A DNA stretch of 64,000 bases from Rheinheimera maricola (GTDB taxonomy: Bacteria > Pseudomonadota > Gammaproteobacteria > Enterobacterales > Alteromonadaceae). Below the pieces are notes generated by a model. It worked only from the letters and a program-made list of their open reading frames with translations. It had not been told where the DNA came from and ran no database searches. The DNA lies in contig NZ_JAERPS020000001.1 of NCBI RefSeq assembly GCF_016918075.2, positions 248,001-312,000 of the forward strand, written 5' to 3'. The first letter of the stretch is position 1, and every line of letters starts with the position of its first letter. The position numbers and the translations under genes were made by a program. This document shows positions 9,068-18,154 of the stretch, one piece after another.

Positions 9068-9217
9068 AAGGAATAGGGTAACTGTATTAGTGACCTTGTT
9101 TTAGCGCAACTGGCGGGGTAACCAGGAGTGTTAATCCATAGTACTTAAGCTGTTTAGTATCAGGGATGGGGTAATCACTGATACCAAAGCAGTAATATTA
9201 AATCTTGGAGGCTACAT
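9068..9217 (+). promoter_or_regulatory. Long structured 5' leader of the third flagellin
   Basis: About 140 untranslated bases lie between the FliA promoter and the ATG, much longer than the leaders of copies 1 and 2. Visible structure: GTATCAG (9157-9163) can pair with CTGATAC (9178-9184), and a shorter CTGG/CCAG pair lies near 9109-9125. GGA triplets occur near 9070, 9125, 9164 and in the ribosome site GGAGG (9207-9211), a pattern seen in CsrA/RsmA targets. Post-transcriptional control is an inference. Confidence 0.4.
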
Positions 9218-10183
9218 ATGGCTTTATATGTCAATACTAACGTAAGCTCGTTAAACGGTCAGCGTCAGCTGATGAACAGCGGTAATGCACTGGATACCTC
9301 TTTTAAACGTTTATCTTCCGGTTTACGCATCAACAGCGCAGCAGATGACTCTGCTGGTTTACAAATTACCAATCGCTTGTCTGGTCAGATTAATGGTCTT
9401 AACCAGGGTATACGTAATGCGAATGATGGTATTTCACTGGCGCAAACTGCAGAAGGCGCGTTAGAAGAAGTAACCTCAATGTTTCAACGTGTTCGTACCC
9501 TGGCGCAGCAAGCGGCAAACGGCTCGAATACCGGTGAAGACCGTTTAGCAATTCAGGAAGAAATCCGTTCACTAATGACCGAGGTTAACCGTGTTGCTAA
9601 AGACACCACCTTTGGTGGTCAAAACCTGCTGGACGGTACCTACAAAGCTGACTTCCAGGTAGGTGCTGATGCTGTACAAACGATTGGTTTCAGCATGAAA
9701 TCGGTCGGTACTGCAGAAGGCATTATGTCTGACCAAGGTGGCTTTACGTTATCCGGTATTGCAGCTGTAGCCAGTATTGTAACAGGCAAAGCGCTTGCGA
9801 CGAATCTGGAAGGCTTAAGTGATGTCGGCACTGGCGGTGATGCGACTAACTTTGATTTTGCCAGCGTATTCACAAAAACAGGTATTACGGTATCAAACCA
9901 GGTTAATGCTCAGGCCGTTATGGCCGGTATGGATGCCTTAATAGCAGTAGTAGATAAAAAGCGTGCAGAGCTGGGTGCGGTGCAAAACCGTTTCCAGTCA
10001 ACGATTCGTAACCAATCGAACATTGCTGAAAACTTATCAGGTGCACGTAGCCGGATCCAGGATGCCGACTTTGCCGCAGAAACTGCAGCATTAACGCGTA
10101 ACCAGATCCTGCAACAAGCCAGTACTACTATTTTGGCGCAGGCAAATCAGCGTCCGCAGGTAGCACTGTCACTGTTAGGATAA
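9218..10183 (+). CDS. fliC: Flagellin, third copy (diverged)
   Basis: Filament subunit of 321 residues, closely similar to copies 1 and 2 in the D0/D1 regions. It differs in the start (VNTNVSSLNGQRQLMN), around residues 50-60 (TNRLSGQINGLNQGIRNAND), in the short variable domain and at the end (QVALSLLG). It has its own FliA promoter, a long leader and a GGAGG ribosome site seven bases from the ATG. A separately regulated filament subunit, perhaps the proximal or major one as in Shewanella flaA/flaB pairs, is plausible, but the sequence does not decide which. Confidence 0.96.
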   Translation: MALYVNTNVSSLNGQRQLMNSGNALDTSFKRLSSGLRINSAADDSAGLQITNRLSGQINGLNQGIRNANDGISLAQTAEGALEEVTSMFQRVRTLAQQAANGSNTGEDRLAIQEEIRSLMTEVNRVAKDTTFGGQNLLDGTYKADFQVGADAVQTIGFSMKSVGTAEGIMSDQGGFTLSGIAAVASIVTGKALATNLEGLSDVGTGGDATNFDFASVFTKTGITVSNQVNAQAVMAGMDALIAVVDKKRAELGAVQNRFQSTIRNQSNIAENLSGARSRIQDADFAAETAALTRNQILQQASTTILAQANQRPQVALSLLG

Positions 10184-10193
10184 GCTATAATCA

Positions 10194-10218
10194 GTTGGCC
10201 AGCGTAATGCTGGCCAAC
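10194..10218 (+). terminator. Hairpin between the third flagellin and flaG; overlaps a possible sigma-54 element
   Basis: Perfect 10-base arms (10194-10203 and 10209-10218) around GTAAT, ten bases after the flagellin stop and without a T run. It may be a leaky terminator or 3' stabiliser that lowers flaG-fliD-fliS output relative to flagellin. The same bases also read TTGGC...ATGCT with GG (10197-10198) and GC (10209-10210) ten bases apart, the sigma-54 geometry; that second reading is tentative. Confidence 0.6.
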
Positions 10219-10238
10219 GGCTTTCATCCGGAGGTTTT

Positions 10239-10700
10239 ATGTCAGTGGACACTCTAGCTATTAAAGATAACCGCCTGGTAGATTTGGCGCTGGAAAAGCC
10301 GGCAACTGCAAATTCAGCTAATGCCAAAATTGGGCAAACGGAATCAGTATTAAATCAGCAACGAAAAATTGATGATGTTGATGACGTAAAAAACTCTGAT
10401 TCAATGGTAAAATCCGTAACGGAATTAGCAGAAGATACGGTAGCGGCAATAACTTTTGACAGTAATCAAATCCGGCAAACGTTGGAGCAGATTAATAAAG
10501 TTATTCCAATTACTAACACCCGTCTGGTGTTCGAGTTTGATGAACTTGGCGATCCGCCAGTGATCAAAGTTATTGATAAAACCAGCAATGAACTTATTCG
10601 CGAAATACCGTCACAAGATTTGGTAAAAGTGGCTAAAGCTTTCAGCGAAATGGCCGATAATTTAACTAAGGCAGGCGCGTTAATTAATTTTCAAGCCTGA
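10239..10700 (+). CDS. flaG: FlaG family protein
   Basis: FlaG proteins affect filament length and sit just before fliD in polar-flagellate gammaproteobacteria. The 153-residue protein has a variable, charged first half. The conserved FlaG domain (about 80-150) shows TRLVFEFDELGDPPVIKVID, then ELIREIPSQDLVKVAKAF. A CGGAGG ribosome site is present. The position between flagellin and fliD supports the call. No enzymatic role is known. Confidence 0.92.
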   Translation: MSVDTLAIKDNRLVDLALEKPATANSANAKIGQTESVLNQQRKIDDVDDVKNSDSMVKSVTELAEDTVAAITFDSNQIRQTLEQINKVIPITNTRLVFEFDELGDPPVIKVIDKTSNELIREIPSQDLVKVAKAFSEMADNLTKAGALINFQA

Positions 10701-10724
10701 TAAGTTACACAGGAGCAAGCGACT

Positions 10725-12128
10725 ATGGCAATCATTACTTCAGCTGGCGTAGGGTCAGGATTAGATCTTGAAAGTATCATCCAGGCGACCGTCAACGCTG
10801 AAGATTTGCCGCGCATGAAGCGCTTTGAAGCCTCAAAAACCCGCTTTACCGTGCAACTTTCTGGTCTTGGCGCGGTTAAGTCTTCGTTATCTGCATTGCA
10901 GGACATTATTAAAAAACTTGCCGACCCGGAGAACTTTACCAAGCGCAGCAACACCTTGGTGCAGCCAGCTTCTGGCGAAATTATATCAGTTGCATCTAAC
11001 AGCAGTGCTACACCTGGCAGCTTTAATATTAAAGTTAACCAATTAGCTCAAGGTAGCCGAGCTACCACAAATGCTGCGTTTACTGCGCCGACTGATGTGG
11101 TCAGTGCCGCAGGCGGTAAGCTGACGATTGCTGCTGGTGATAAAAGTTTTGAGGTTGACGTTGCCGCAGGTGCCACGCTGGAAGAGATTCGCGCGGCTAT
11201 TAATGATTCAGCTGACAATTTTGGTGTATCAGTCAACATTATCAATACCGGTGGTGTAACGCCGGAATCAAAGTTGGTAATTACGTCAAATGTAAGCGGT
11301 ACTGGCAATGATTTAACCATTAGCAATGACACTGCTGAGCTGGATAGTATTTCGACCAGTGCTTTTGGCGGCGGCGCCGGAGGCCTGACTATTGCAGCGG
11401 CCGACCAGGCACAGGATGCCATTATTGAAGTTGATGGTATTGCGATAAGCAGTTCAACGAACATCTTTAAAGATGCGGTACAGGACCTTACGTTTACGGC
11501 GAAGAAGGTCAGTGAAGGCACTGAGACGGCAAAGCTGACAGTAGACTATGATAAAACCGGCGTTGAAAAACTGATGGATGAGTTTATTACCGCTTATAAC
11601 AACGCTATCGGAACCATGGATTACCACACCAAAACCGGTGCGGCGCTGTATGGTGACGCCGGTATGCGCAGTCTCAAGAATCAGCTAACTAATACATTGT
11701 CGACGGTAGTGTCCGGTGCTGGCGGTTTTGAAACCTTGTTTGATGTGGGCATCGGTTTAACTAAAGATGGCAAGCTGGAGAAATCTTCTTTGGTGCGCAG
11801 CGTAAATGAAGCGCTAACGTCCAACTATGCCGACGTAGGTAAACTCTTCTCTGGCGATAGCGGGCTGGCAAAAGGTTTTGAAACCTTACTCGAGACGCAG
11901 TTAGAGGGCAAAGGTAGTTTTAAATTCCGGGAAGAGTCACTGAATAAATCTTTGCGGCAACTGGAAGATGACAAGCTATCACATGACTACAGAATGACGC
12001 AGCTTGAGGCTGGCTTACGAGCAAAATATGCAAATTTAGATGTGCTGATTGCTCAAATGCAAAGTAGTGGTTCTTACATTACCCAGCAACTGGCTAATTT
12101 ACCTGGGTTTACCCGTAATAAAAATTAA
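10725..12128 (+). CDS. fliD: Filament cap protein FliD (HAP2)
   Basis: FliD caps the filament tip and helps flagellin fold and insert. The 467-residue protein has the conserved N-terminal segment (ITSAGVGSGLDLESIIQATV) and a conserved C-terminal coiled region (YANLDVLIAQMQSSGSYITQ). Length is typical. The ribosome site CAGGAG lies before the ATG. It belongs to the flaG-fliD-fliS run, 24 bases after flaG and 17 bases before fliS. Confidence 0.96.
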   Translation: MAIITSAGVGSGLDLESIIQATVNAEDLPRMKRFEASKTRFTVQLSGLGAVKSSLSALQDIIKKLADPENFTKRSNTLVQPASGEIISVASNSSATPGSFNIKVNQLAQGSRATTNAAFTAPTDVVSAAGGKLTIAAGDKSFEVDVAAGATLEEIRAAINDSADNFGVSVNIINTGGVTPESKLVITSNVSGTGNDLTISNDTAELDSISTSAFGGGAGGLTIAAADQAQDAIIEVDGIAISSSTNIFKDAVQDLTFTAKKVSEGTETAKLTVDYDKTGVEKLMDEFITAYNNAIGTMDYHTKTGAALYGDAGMRSLKNQLTNTLSTVVSGAGGFETLFDVGIGLTKDGKLEKSSLVRSVNEALTSNYADVGKLFSGDSGLAKGFETLLETQLEGKGSFKFREESLNKSLRQLEDDKLSHDYRMTQLEAGLRAKYANLDVLIAQMQSSGSYITQQLANLPGFTRNKN

Positions 12129-12145
12129 CTTTTGGAGTACCGATC

Positions 12146-12580
12146 ATGAGTAATGCTAAATTAAATTTCTATCAAAAAGGTGCGACAAAAACTCAATTAG
12201 CCGACGCATCGCCATACGTCGTTATCAAAATGTTGATGGTAGGGGTAATGGATAATTTAGCCTTAGCGAAAGGTGCTGTACAGCGCAAAGATTTAGAGAC
12301 TAAAGCCAAGACCGTGTCTAAAGCATCGGCAATTATTGAATCGTTACGTTCTTGTTTAGACGAGTCTCAAGCACCAGAGCTGGGGCAAAATCTGTTTGCA
12401 CTTTATAGCTATATGATTGACAGATTAATTGATGCCAGTCTTGAAAAAGACACTACAGCTGCAATTGATGAAGTGGCTGATTTGTTTCGCCAAATTAAAT
12501 CTGCCTGGGACGAAATTCCCTTTAGTGCTCAGCAACAAGCCGAAGCACAACGCACGGTGGTGCATGCTAATGTTGGCTGA
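12146..12580 (+). CDS. fliS: Flagellin export chaperone FliS
   Basis: FliS binds the C-terminal helix of newly made flagellin, stops premature assembly and delivers it to FlhA. The 144-residue, mostly helical protein has the family pattern: a YQKG..T start, SPYVVIKMLMVGVMDNLALA, and LFALYSYMIDRLIDAS. The ribosome site TTGGAG is clear. The 3' end overlaps the start of the FliT-like gene, indicating coupling. Confidence 0.94.
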   Translation: MSNAKLNFYQKGATKTQLADASPYVVIKMLMVGVMDNLALAKGAVQRKDLETKAKTVSKASAIIESLRSCLDESQAPELGQNLFALYSYMIDRLIDASLEKDTTAAIDEVADLFRQIKSAWDEIPFSAQQQAEAQRTVVHANVG

Positions 12581-12872
12581 TGTGCAGCATGCCGAGCAGC
12601 AATTAACAGCTATAAAACAACTGATTGCGCAAGAGCAGTATATTGAGGCCATGCACAATGTCGTGCTTTTGCAAAAAAAATTACAGCCGCTTTTTGCCCA
12701 GTTGCCTGTTATAAATACTGAGGCTGGTAAGCGGTTACAACAATTGTCGGAAGATTTTTTCGCGTTGTTATCTAATCTTAATGCTGAACGAGCGCAGATA
12801 AAGAATAGCATCAGCCAATTAGCTGGGGTAAAGTCAGGTAATAAGATCAGTAAAACCTATCAGATAGATTAA
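12570..12872 (+). CDS. Small helical FliT-like protein (probable flagellar chaperone)
   Basis: A short frame that overlaps the end of fliS and stops three bases before maf. I prefer the ATG at 12570 (100 residues) because a GGTGG site lies nine bases upstream; an ATG at 12564 is also possible. An upstream extension would run deep into fliS and is unlikely to be translated. The protein is Gln/Leu-rich and predicted helical (AEQQLTAIKQLIAQEQYIEA, ERAQIKNSISQL). Small proteins at this position, after fliS, are often FliT-type chaperones for FliD. The family call rests on position, size and composition, not on a diagnostic motif. Confidence 0.6.
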   Translation: MLADVQHAEQQLTAIKQLIAQEQYIEAMHNVVLLQKKLQPLFAQLPVINTEAGKRLQQLSEDFFALLSNLNAERAQIKNSISQLAGVKSGNKISKTYQID

Positions 12873-12875
12873 TTT

Positions 12876-14975
12876 ATGACTGAGCTAGAACAGCTGCTGC
12901 AACAGGCACAAAGCGCACTTTCTGCATTACAGCAACAACAACAACGTGAGCACGAATTTGCTAGCCAATCCCAAACAAGATTCGACAACAACCTACAAGC
13001 ATTTGAAAAGTATTTTCCAGATATAGCTAAAGCTGTTAAAGACTACCAACCGCGCAAAAATTTCAAAATATTGGTGGCATCAACCGGTGTGGGTAATTTT
13101 ATACCGGAAAATGAAACTGTACCTTTGTATGCCGAAGATCCTATTGCGCAGTCGCAAGCTCAGGTTGAAAAGTATACGCAAAAGGCAAGTTTCGGCAGGG
13201 TGGGTCTGTATAAAAAAAGCCCGGATGCCGAGGTAGTTGATACCAGGCTACACGTTCGTTATATGAATGAACTGGCGAGCACTATTGCCGAATTGACAGC
13301 TGATACCGCCGAGCCTGAAATTAAATCATTACCGCAGCGTTTTCCAACCTGTGTGATGTTTGGTTTGGGGCTGGGCTACCATGTGCCAATGTTGCTTGAA
13401 AACCATCATTTTGATTATATTTACATTTGCGAACCGGATTTTGAGCTGTTTTTTGCCAGCCTGTATTGTTTGGATTGGAGCGCTGTCATCGAGACAGTGA
13501 ATCAACAGAATGCCAGTCTGTTCCTACAAATCGGTATTACCTATGAAGACTTTGTACAAAAGCTGGTGGCGCTAAATAGCCAGGTGGGGGCGTTCTCCAT
13601 TATTAATTGCTTTTGTTATCAGCACTATCCGTCTGAGAACATTAATAAACTAATAAAGAATTTCTTCGAAAATTTTTATCAGTTTCAATCCGGATTTGGT
13701 TTTTACAATGATGCTGTGACAGGGCTGGCACATGCAGTACACAATATTGAGAAATCGGCACATTTTTTAAACAGAAATAAACTTGCAGCAAAGCAGTTAA
13801 AAAATATCCCATTATTTATTGTGGCAAATGGCCCCTCATTCGATGAATCCATTGACGAAATACGACGGTACCAGGACCGAGCAATTATTTTTGCTGCAGG
13901 TACCGGCTTACAATCGTTGATTAAAGCTGGCATAACACCAGACTTTCATATTATGGTCGAACGCACCAAGCATACTTATCGGGTGTTGTATGACACCGCT
14001 GACCATGAGGCGCTCGCCAAAGTCAATTTGCTGGCTGTTGATGTGATTTATCCAGATATGCTGGACTTGTACAAGTGGAGTGGCTTGGGTCTTAAGGGGC
14101 CGGAAGCCTCGTCGTTTTTTATGCAATTTGAGCATTATCGCAACACGCAAAAGGTCTTATATTCTCTTGGTTTTGCTTCGCCATTGGTTGCTAATACAGC
14201 AGCTGCTTTTGCATGGGCTTTTGGTTTTAAAGAAATTTACTTGTTTGGCGTAGACAATGGTTACCCGATTGATACCAATCATAGCCATTCTAAGTACAGT
14301 ATCTATCGTGATGAAAAGTATCAGGGTAAATATAAAGCAAAGTCAGGTACTAAGCATCGTCTTGAGGGGAATTTAGGCCAAGACGTTATGGCAACTAGCC
14401 TGATGGCAACGTCAAAACTTTATCTTGAGTTGTTATTTAGCAAAATGCGCGACACCCATATTTATAATGTTGGCAGCGGCGCCAAATTACGCCATACGCA
14501 TGCGCTGGAAGCGGAAGATATTATTGTACCGTTGTTACCTAACGCAAAAGATTATTACGTTGAGTTTATAAAGCGAGAGTTTTTTGACCACGCGGTTATA
14601 GAAGATATTGCCGAAAGAGTAGGTTTTGACGAATTCGACAGTTTGGTGAATTATCTTATCGATATTGGTGAGCGGGAATACTCGACCCGGGCTGAGGCAG
14701 CAGAAATACTAAAGGCTCAGGCGCGAGTGGTTTATGCCTATCAGAATAAGAAATATGCGCATATTTTTCATATCGTTAAGGGGACCTTACTGTATTTCCA
14801 TTGCCCGCTTATTACACTACTTTTTACTTATCAGAGCGATGAATTGACGTTACAGTGGTTTCGGCAGGCTTTTGCTGTCTGGCAACGATTTTTGCACGAG
14901 ATAAAGCATGACTTTCCGGAAAACTGGAAGAAAAAGTGTGATTATGTCAAACATCAACCAGACGCCAAGAATTAA
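12876..14975 (+). CDS. maf: Maf-type flagellin glycosyltransferase (DUF115)
   Basis: Motility-associated factors transfer CMP-activated nonulosonic acids (pseudaminic or legionaminic type) to Ser/Thr of flagellin in the cytoplasm. The 699-residue protein has a helical N-terminal part, a segment with GLGLGYHVPMLLENH around residue 165, and the central DUF115 core with FIVANGPSFDES (about 315-325) and FAAGTGLQSLIKAGITPDFH shortly after. A helical C-terminal domain follows. Length is typical of Maf-1-like proteins. It opens the glycan operon three bases after the FliT-like gene and three bases before the acyl-ligase fusion, linking glycan synthesis to filament assembly. Which residues it modifies cannot be read here. 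Confidence 0.9.
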   Translation: MTELEQLLQQAQSALSALQQQQQREHEFASQSQTRFDNNLQAFEKYFPDIAKAVKDYQPRKNFKILVASTGVGNFIPENETVPLYAEDPIAQSQAQVEKYTQKASFGRVGLYKKSPDAEVVDTRLHVRYMNELASTIAELTADTAEPEIKSLPQRFPTCVMFGLGLGYHVPMLLENHHFDYIYICEPDFELFFASLYCLDWSAVIETVNQQNASLFLQIGITYEDFVQKLVALNSQVGAFSIINCFCYQHYPSENINKLIKNFFENFYQFQSGFGFYNDAVTGLAHAVHNIEKSAHFLNRNKLAAKQLKNIPLFIVANGPSFDESIDEIRRYQDRAIIFAAGTGLQSLIKAGITPDFHIMVERTKHTYRVLYDTADHEALAKVNLLAVDVIYPDMLDLYKWSGLGLKGPEASSFFMQFEHYRNTQKVLYSLGFASPLVANTAAAFAWAFGFKEIYLFGVDNGYPIDTNHSHSKYSIYRDEKYQGKYKAKSGTKHRLEGNLGQDVMATSLMATSKLYLELLFSKMRDTHIYNVGSGAKLRHTHALEAEDIIVPLLPNAKDYYVEFIKREFFDHAVIEDIAERVGFDEFDSLVNYLIDIGEREYSTRAEAAEILKAQARVVYAYQNKKYAHIFHIVKGTLLYFHCPLITLLFTYQSDELTLQWFRQAFAVWQRFLHEIKHDFPENWKKKCDYVKHQPDAKN

Positions 14976-14978
14976 GTT

Positions 14979-17468
14979 ATGACGCTGCCATCGCTTCTCG
15001 AAACATCAGCAGCGGTTTTCCATTTCTCTAAAGGCGGTCGTTATGACTCAGCGGATCTGTTTTTGCAGTCTGCGCAGTATCAAGAGGCACTAACTAGCTT
15101 AAAACCTGGCGCTTACATTTATGTTGTCGGTACTGTCTCGGCAGAGCTGTTACTCGCATATTATGCAGTGTGGCGCTTTGGCCACGTATTAGTACCTATT
15201 GATAGTAAAACCGCGCTTGCTACGCAACAGAGTTACTTAACAACGGTACCAGCCGATGGCGTTATTTGGGCCGACGCAGGGTTGGTAAGTAGTCATATTA
15301 GCAGTCTATATCGCGATATACCTGTGCTGCACAAGCAGCAGGGTGCTGTGGTGCCCAAATGCGGTGCGCCGCTGCGCCCAACGTCAGCGGAAAATCAGCC
15401 GGCGCTGGTCATATTTACATCAGGCAGTACCGGCAAGCCCAAAGGGGTCTTGCTTAGTTATGGCAATCTGTTGGCAGGTGCTGAAAATATCCGCAATGCA
15501 ATGCAGATAAATGCCAGTGATTTTGCGCTATGTTTATTACCGCTAAATCACATTAATGGTATTGTCACAACCTTAATTACTCCGCTGGTTACCTCAAGTA
15601 AGGTCTGTTTTTACGACGATAATTTTAGTGTCGAACGGGTAAAAGCGGTAATCCGGCAGCATCTTATTAGCTGGGTGTCAGCGGTGCCGTTTCACTACAA
15701 TCAGTTTGTTGAACAAAGTTTAACGACTAGCGATGTTAACTCTGTACGATTTTTTCGCAGTGCGTCCGCGCCGTTATTACGCCATGTTATTCAACAGTTT
15801 GAGGCGAACACACAGCGGCCGCTGATTGAGACAATGGGCATGTCTGAAGCCAGCGGCCAAATTTTTGCCAATCCTATGCCGCCAGCAGTTCGAAAACCCG
15901 GCAAGATTGGACTGCCGGTCGGGTTCGAGGCGGCAATACGCGCTGAAAATGGCGAATTTTTGGCTGCAGGGCAAGAGGGAGAGCTGGTTTATCGTGGCGC
16001 GGGGTTGATGCAGGGTTATTTGATTGATGGCCAGTGCCAACCAGAAACCGACAGCTGGTTCAGATCTGGTGATCTAGGCTTTGTTGATGAGGATGGCTAT
16101 TTCGAAATCACTGGGCGGGCAAAGGATATTTTTATCTTTTGTGGTGAAAATGTGTCACTACGCTCACTTGAGTTAGCGTTGGCAGCGTTGCCTTTTGTCA
16201 AAGATGTGGCGGCAAAGGCGGCGCGCTCGGCCAGTTTCGGTGAGGTTGCGGATATTTACCTTGTGCTCGAGGGTGTAGCACTGCATGATATTAAAGCTGT
16301 ATTGCTGCAAGCTTTGTTAAATAACGCTGTCGGGTCTATATCTATGCTGGGTTATCTGTACCAGATGGATGTTTTGCCGCGCTCTTCCGCTGGCAAAGCA
16401 CTCAAGGGCTTTATGTCGTCCGATCTTGCGCTGGATAAAGTGGAATGTCGTCCGGTGTTCAATAATGCGGCCACGCTAGTTGCTGCAGTACTCAATACAG
16501 AACCTTCCGATTTAGGTGCTGACGCCGCAATGGGAAATACTACTGGCTGGGATTCCCTGGCGCAAACTGTAATTAGTATTGAACTGGAACAAGCGATTAA
16601 ACGCAAACTTACGCCAGATGAGATAATGCAGGCAACTAGCATTTCGGGTGTACAGCGTATTTTGCAGTACGATAACGAAGGTGCCAAGCCGGTTGCAGTA
16701 GCGCAGGACCAGCAAGCAATTAGCGCTTACATCACAGCCTTAAAGCAACTTGGTTTTGCTCAGCATAAAGTCAATTACCTGATCCTCAGTATGGCGTCTG
16801 TGTTAAAGCGGGGGATTTCTCATGTGCCACAGCTATTAACCCAGCTGATTGACGAAGCCGGGCCCGATGCCATCATTTGTATGAATACATTTAATTGGAG
16901 CTTTTGTCGGGGTAGTGCTTATGATAGTAGTACTTCCGCCTGTGAAACCGGCATGATTAACGAAATATTCCGCCAAATGCCCAATGTGCATCGTTCGGCG
17001 CATCCGATTTATTCGTATGCTGTGCATGGCTTGTCAGCAGCCGAGGTGCAGGCTTTTAATGGTGAAAGTAGCTGGGGCGAAGCGTCCTTTTTGAATTATC
17101 TATGCCAACAAGATGACGTTAATGTTATTTGTCATGGCCCCGCCTTACTTAAGGGCAACCCCGCAATTCATTGGGTTGAGCAGCAGCATCAGGTACCTTA
17201 TCGCTATCACAAAACATTTACTGGCTTGGCGCGTTTAAGTGGTGAAAAGCGCATGACAGAAACTAAGGCCACTATGTTTGTGCGCAAACTGGGGGATGAT
17301 GAATTCGTTAACGACTGGTCTACGCTGATTACTAATTTAACGTCGTCTCAAGCATTACGTGGCCAGCTTAGCGGCGACACATTTTATGCGTATTCATTAA
17401 AGTCTCTGACAACTGCTGCCGACAACATACTAACGTTGGATAAATTCGGACTTGCCGTTAAAAAATGA
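14979..17468 (+). CDS. Three-domain fusion: AMP-forming acyl ligase, carrier domain, AAC(3)-type N-acyltransferase
   Basis: An 829-residue protein with three recognisable parts. (1) About 20-470: an ANL-superfamily adenylating domain with the P-loop IFTSGSTGKPKG (residues 145-156), an ETMGMSEASG stretch, and SGDLGFVDEDGYFEITGRAKD. (2) About 480-555: an acyl-carrier-like domain whose GWDSL motif gives Ser526 as the phosphopantetheine site. (3) About 575-829: a domain like aminoglycoside 3-N-acetyltransferases, with FNWSFCRGSAYD from residue 638 and RSAHPIYSYAVHG. Inferred reaction: activate a carboxylic acid, load it on the carrier and transfer it to an amino sugar. It overlaps comB by four bases. 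No PseH is visible in this cluster, so this protein is the best candidate for acylating the 4-amino group of the pseudaminic acid precursor. The acid itself is not shown by sequence. Confidence 0.85.
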   Translation: MTLPSLLETSAAVFHFSKGGRYDSADLFLQSAQYQEALTSLKPGAYIYVVGTVSAELLLAYYAVWRFGHVLVPIDSKTALATQQSYLTTVPADGVIWADAGLVSSHISSLYRDIPVLHKQQGAVVPKCGAPLRPTSAENQPALVIFTSGSTGKPKGVLLSYGNLLAGAENIRNAMQINASDFALCLLPLNHINGIVTTLITPLVTSSKVCFYDDNFSVERVKAVIRQHLISWVSAVPFHYNQFVEQSLTTSDVNSVRFFRSASAPLLRHVIQQFEANTQRPLIETMGMSEASGQIFANPMPPAVRKPGKIGLPVGFEAAIRAENGEFLAAGQEGELVYRGAGLMQGYLIDGQCQPETDSWFRSGDLGFVDEDGYFEITGRAKDIFIFCGENVSLRSLELALAALPFVKDVAAKAARSASFGEVADIYLVLEGVALHDIKAVLLQALLNNAVGSISMLGYLYQMDVLPRSSAGKALKGFMSSDLALDKVECRPVFNNAATLVAAVLNTEPSDLGADAAMGNTTGWDSLAQTVISIELEQAIKRKLTPDEIMQATSISGVQRILQYDNEGAKPVAVAQDQQAISAYITALKQLGFAQHKVNYLILSMASVLKRGISHVPQLLTQLIDEAGPDAIICMNTFNWSFCRGSAYDSSTSACETGMINEIFRQMPNVHRSAHPIYSYAVHGLSAAEVQAFNGESSWGEASFLNYLCQQDDVNVICHGPALLKGNPAIHWVEQQHQVPYRYHKTFTGLARLSGEKRMTETKATMFVRKLGDDEFVNDWSTLITNLTSSQALRGQLSGDTFYAYSLKSLTTAADNILTLDKFGLAVKK

Positions 17469-18154
17469 AAATTAAAATAACATCGGGCCATACTACAACG
17501 GTAAATAGTCAATCTTTAGTAGTGGTTATAGATGTATTACGGGCTTTTACCCTCACCAGCTTTTTAGCTGAGCAATGCCACAATAGTATTTATTTATGCC
17601 GCACCGCAGCTGAGGCCTTTGAACTAAAACAGCAGCTTTGCCATCCGGTGCTGCTTGGTGAGATTAAGGGCTTACCCATAGCTGGGTTTGACTATGGTAA
17701 CTCGCCGGCAGAATTGTGTGATCGCCCGGTAGCATCAAATGCAACGCCAATATTACGTACCAGTAATGGAGTAGAGGCGGTGCTTAACGTGTTGGCTGCC
17801 GGTGAAGTGTTGGTGGCATCATTCCGAGATGCTGATGCGGTAATTAATTATATAAAACAACATTGTCAGCACAAATTTACTGAGTGTGTTCTGGTTGCAT
17901 CAGACCGTAATGGCAGTGACGAAGATCTGGCATGTGCGGAGTATATGCAGGCAGTGTTGTCGGGCAAGAATACGGATATAGACAGTTTTATTAACCGGGT
18001 AAAGCATTCGGCAAATGCTAAACGTTTCCTTGATAAAGCTCAAATTGCTTTCCCAGGTAAGGATTTAGAATTGGCCTGTACAATTAATCACGATGCTAAA
18101 CCAATGGTAGTTCGTAAAGAAAATGGACATATCATGCTGGAGAATGCGCTATGA
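17465..18154 (+). CDS. comB: 2-phosphosulfolactate phosphatase (ComB family)
   Basis: ComB removes phosphate from (2R)-phospho-3-sulfolactate, giving sulfolactate. The 229-residue protein matches family length and motifs: VVVIDVLRAFTLTSFLAE near the N-terminus, LLGEIKGLPIAGFDYGNSP, and ILRTSNGVEAVL. The ATG overlaps the stop of the ligase fusion (ATGA) and its stop overlaps comA, so ligase, phosphatase and synthase are translationally coupled. In coenzyme M synthesis the product is oxidised further, but no ComC or later enzyme is visible here, which suggests that sulfolactate itself is the end product (inference). Confidence 0.88.
   Translation: MKIKITSGHTTTVNSQSLVVVIDVLRAFTLTSFLAEQCHNSIYLCRTAAEAFELKQQLCHPVLLGEIKGLPIAGFDYGNSPAELCDRPVASNATPILRTSNGVEAVLNVLAAGEVLVASFRDADAVINYIKQHCQHKFTECVLVASDRNGSDEDLACAEYMQAVLSGKNTDIDSFINRVKHSANAKRFLDKAQIAFPGKDLELACTINHDAKPMVVRKENGHIMLENAL

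Noticed and set aside
12429..12569. Longer 147-residue version of the FliT-like protein
   Set aside because: The extra 47 residues lie wholly inside fliS in another frame, and no ribosome site supports the upstream ATG.
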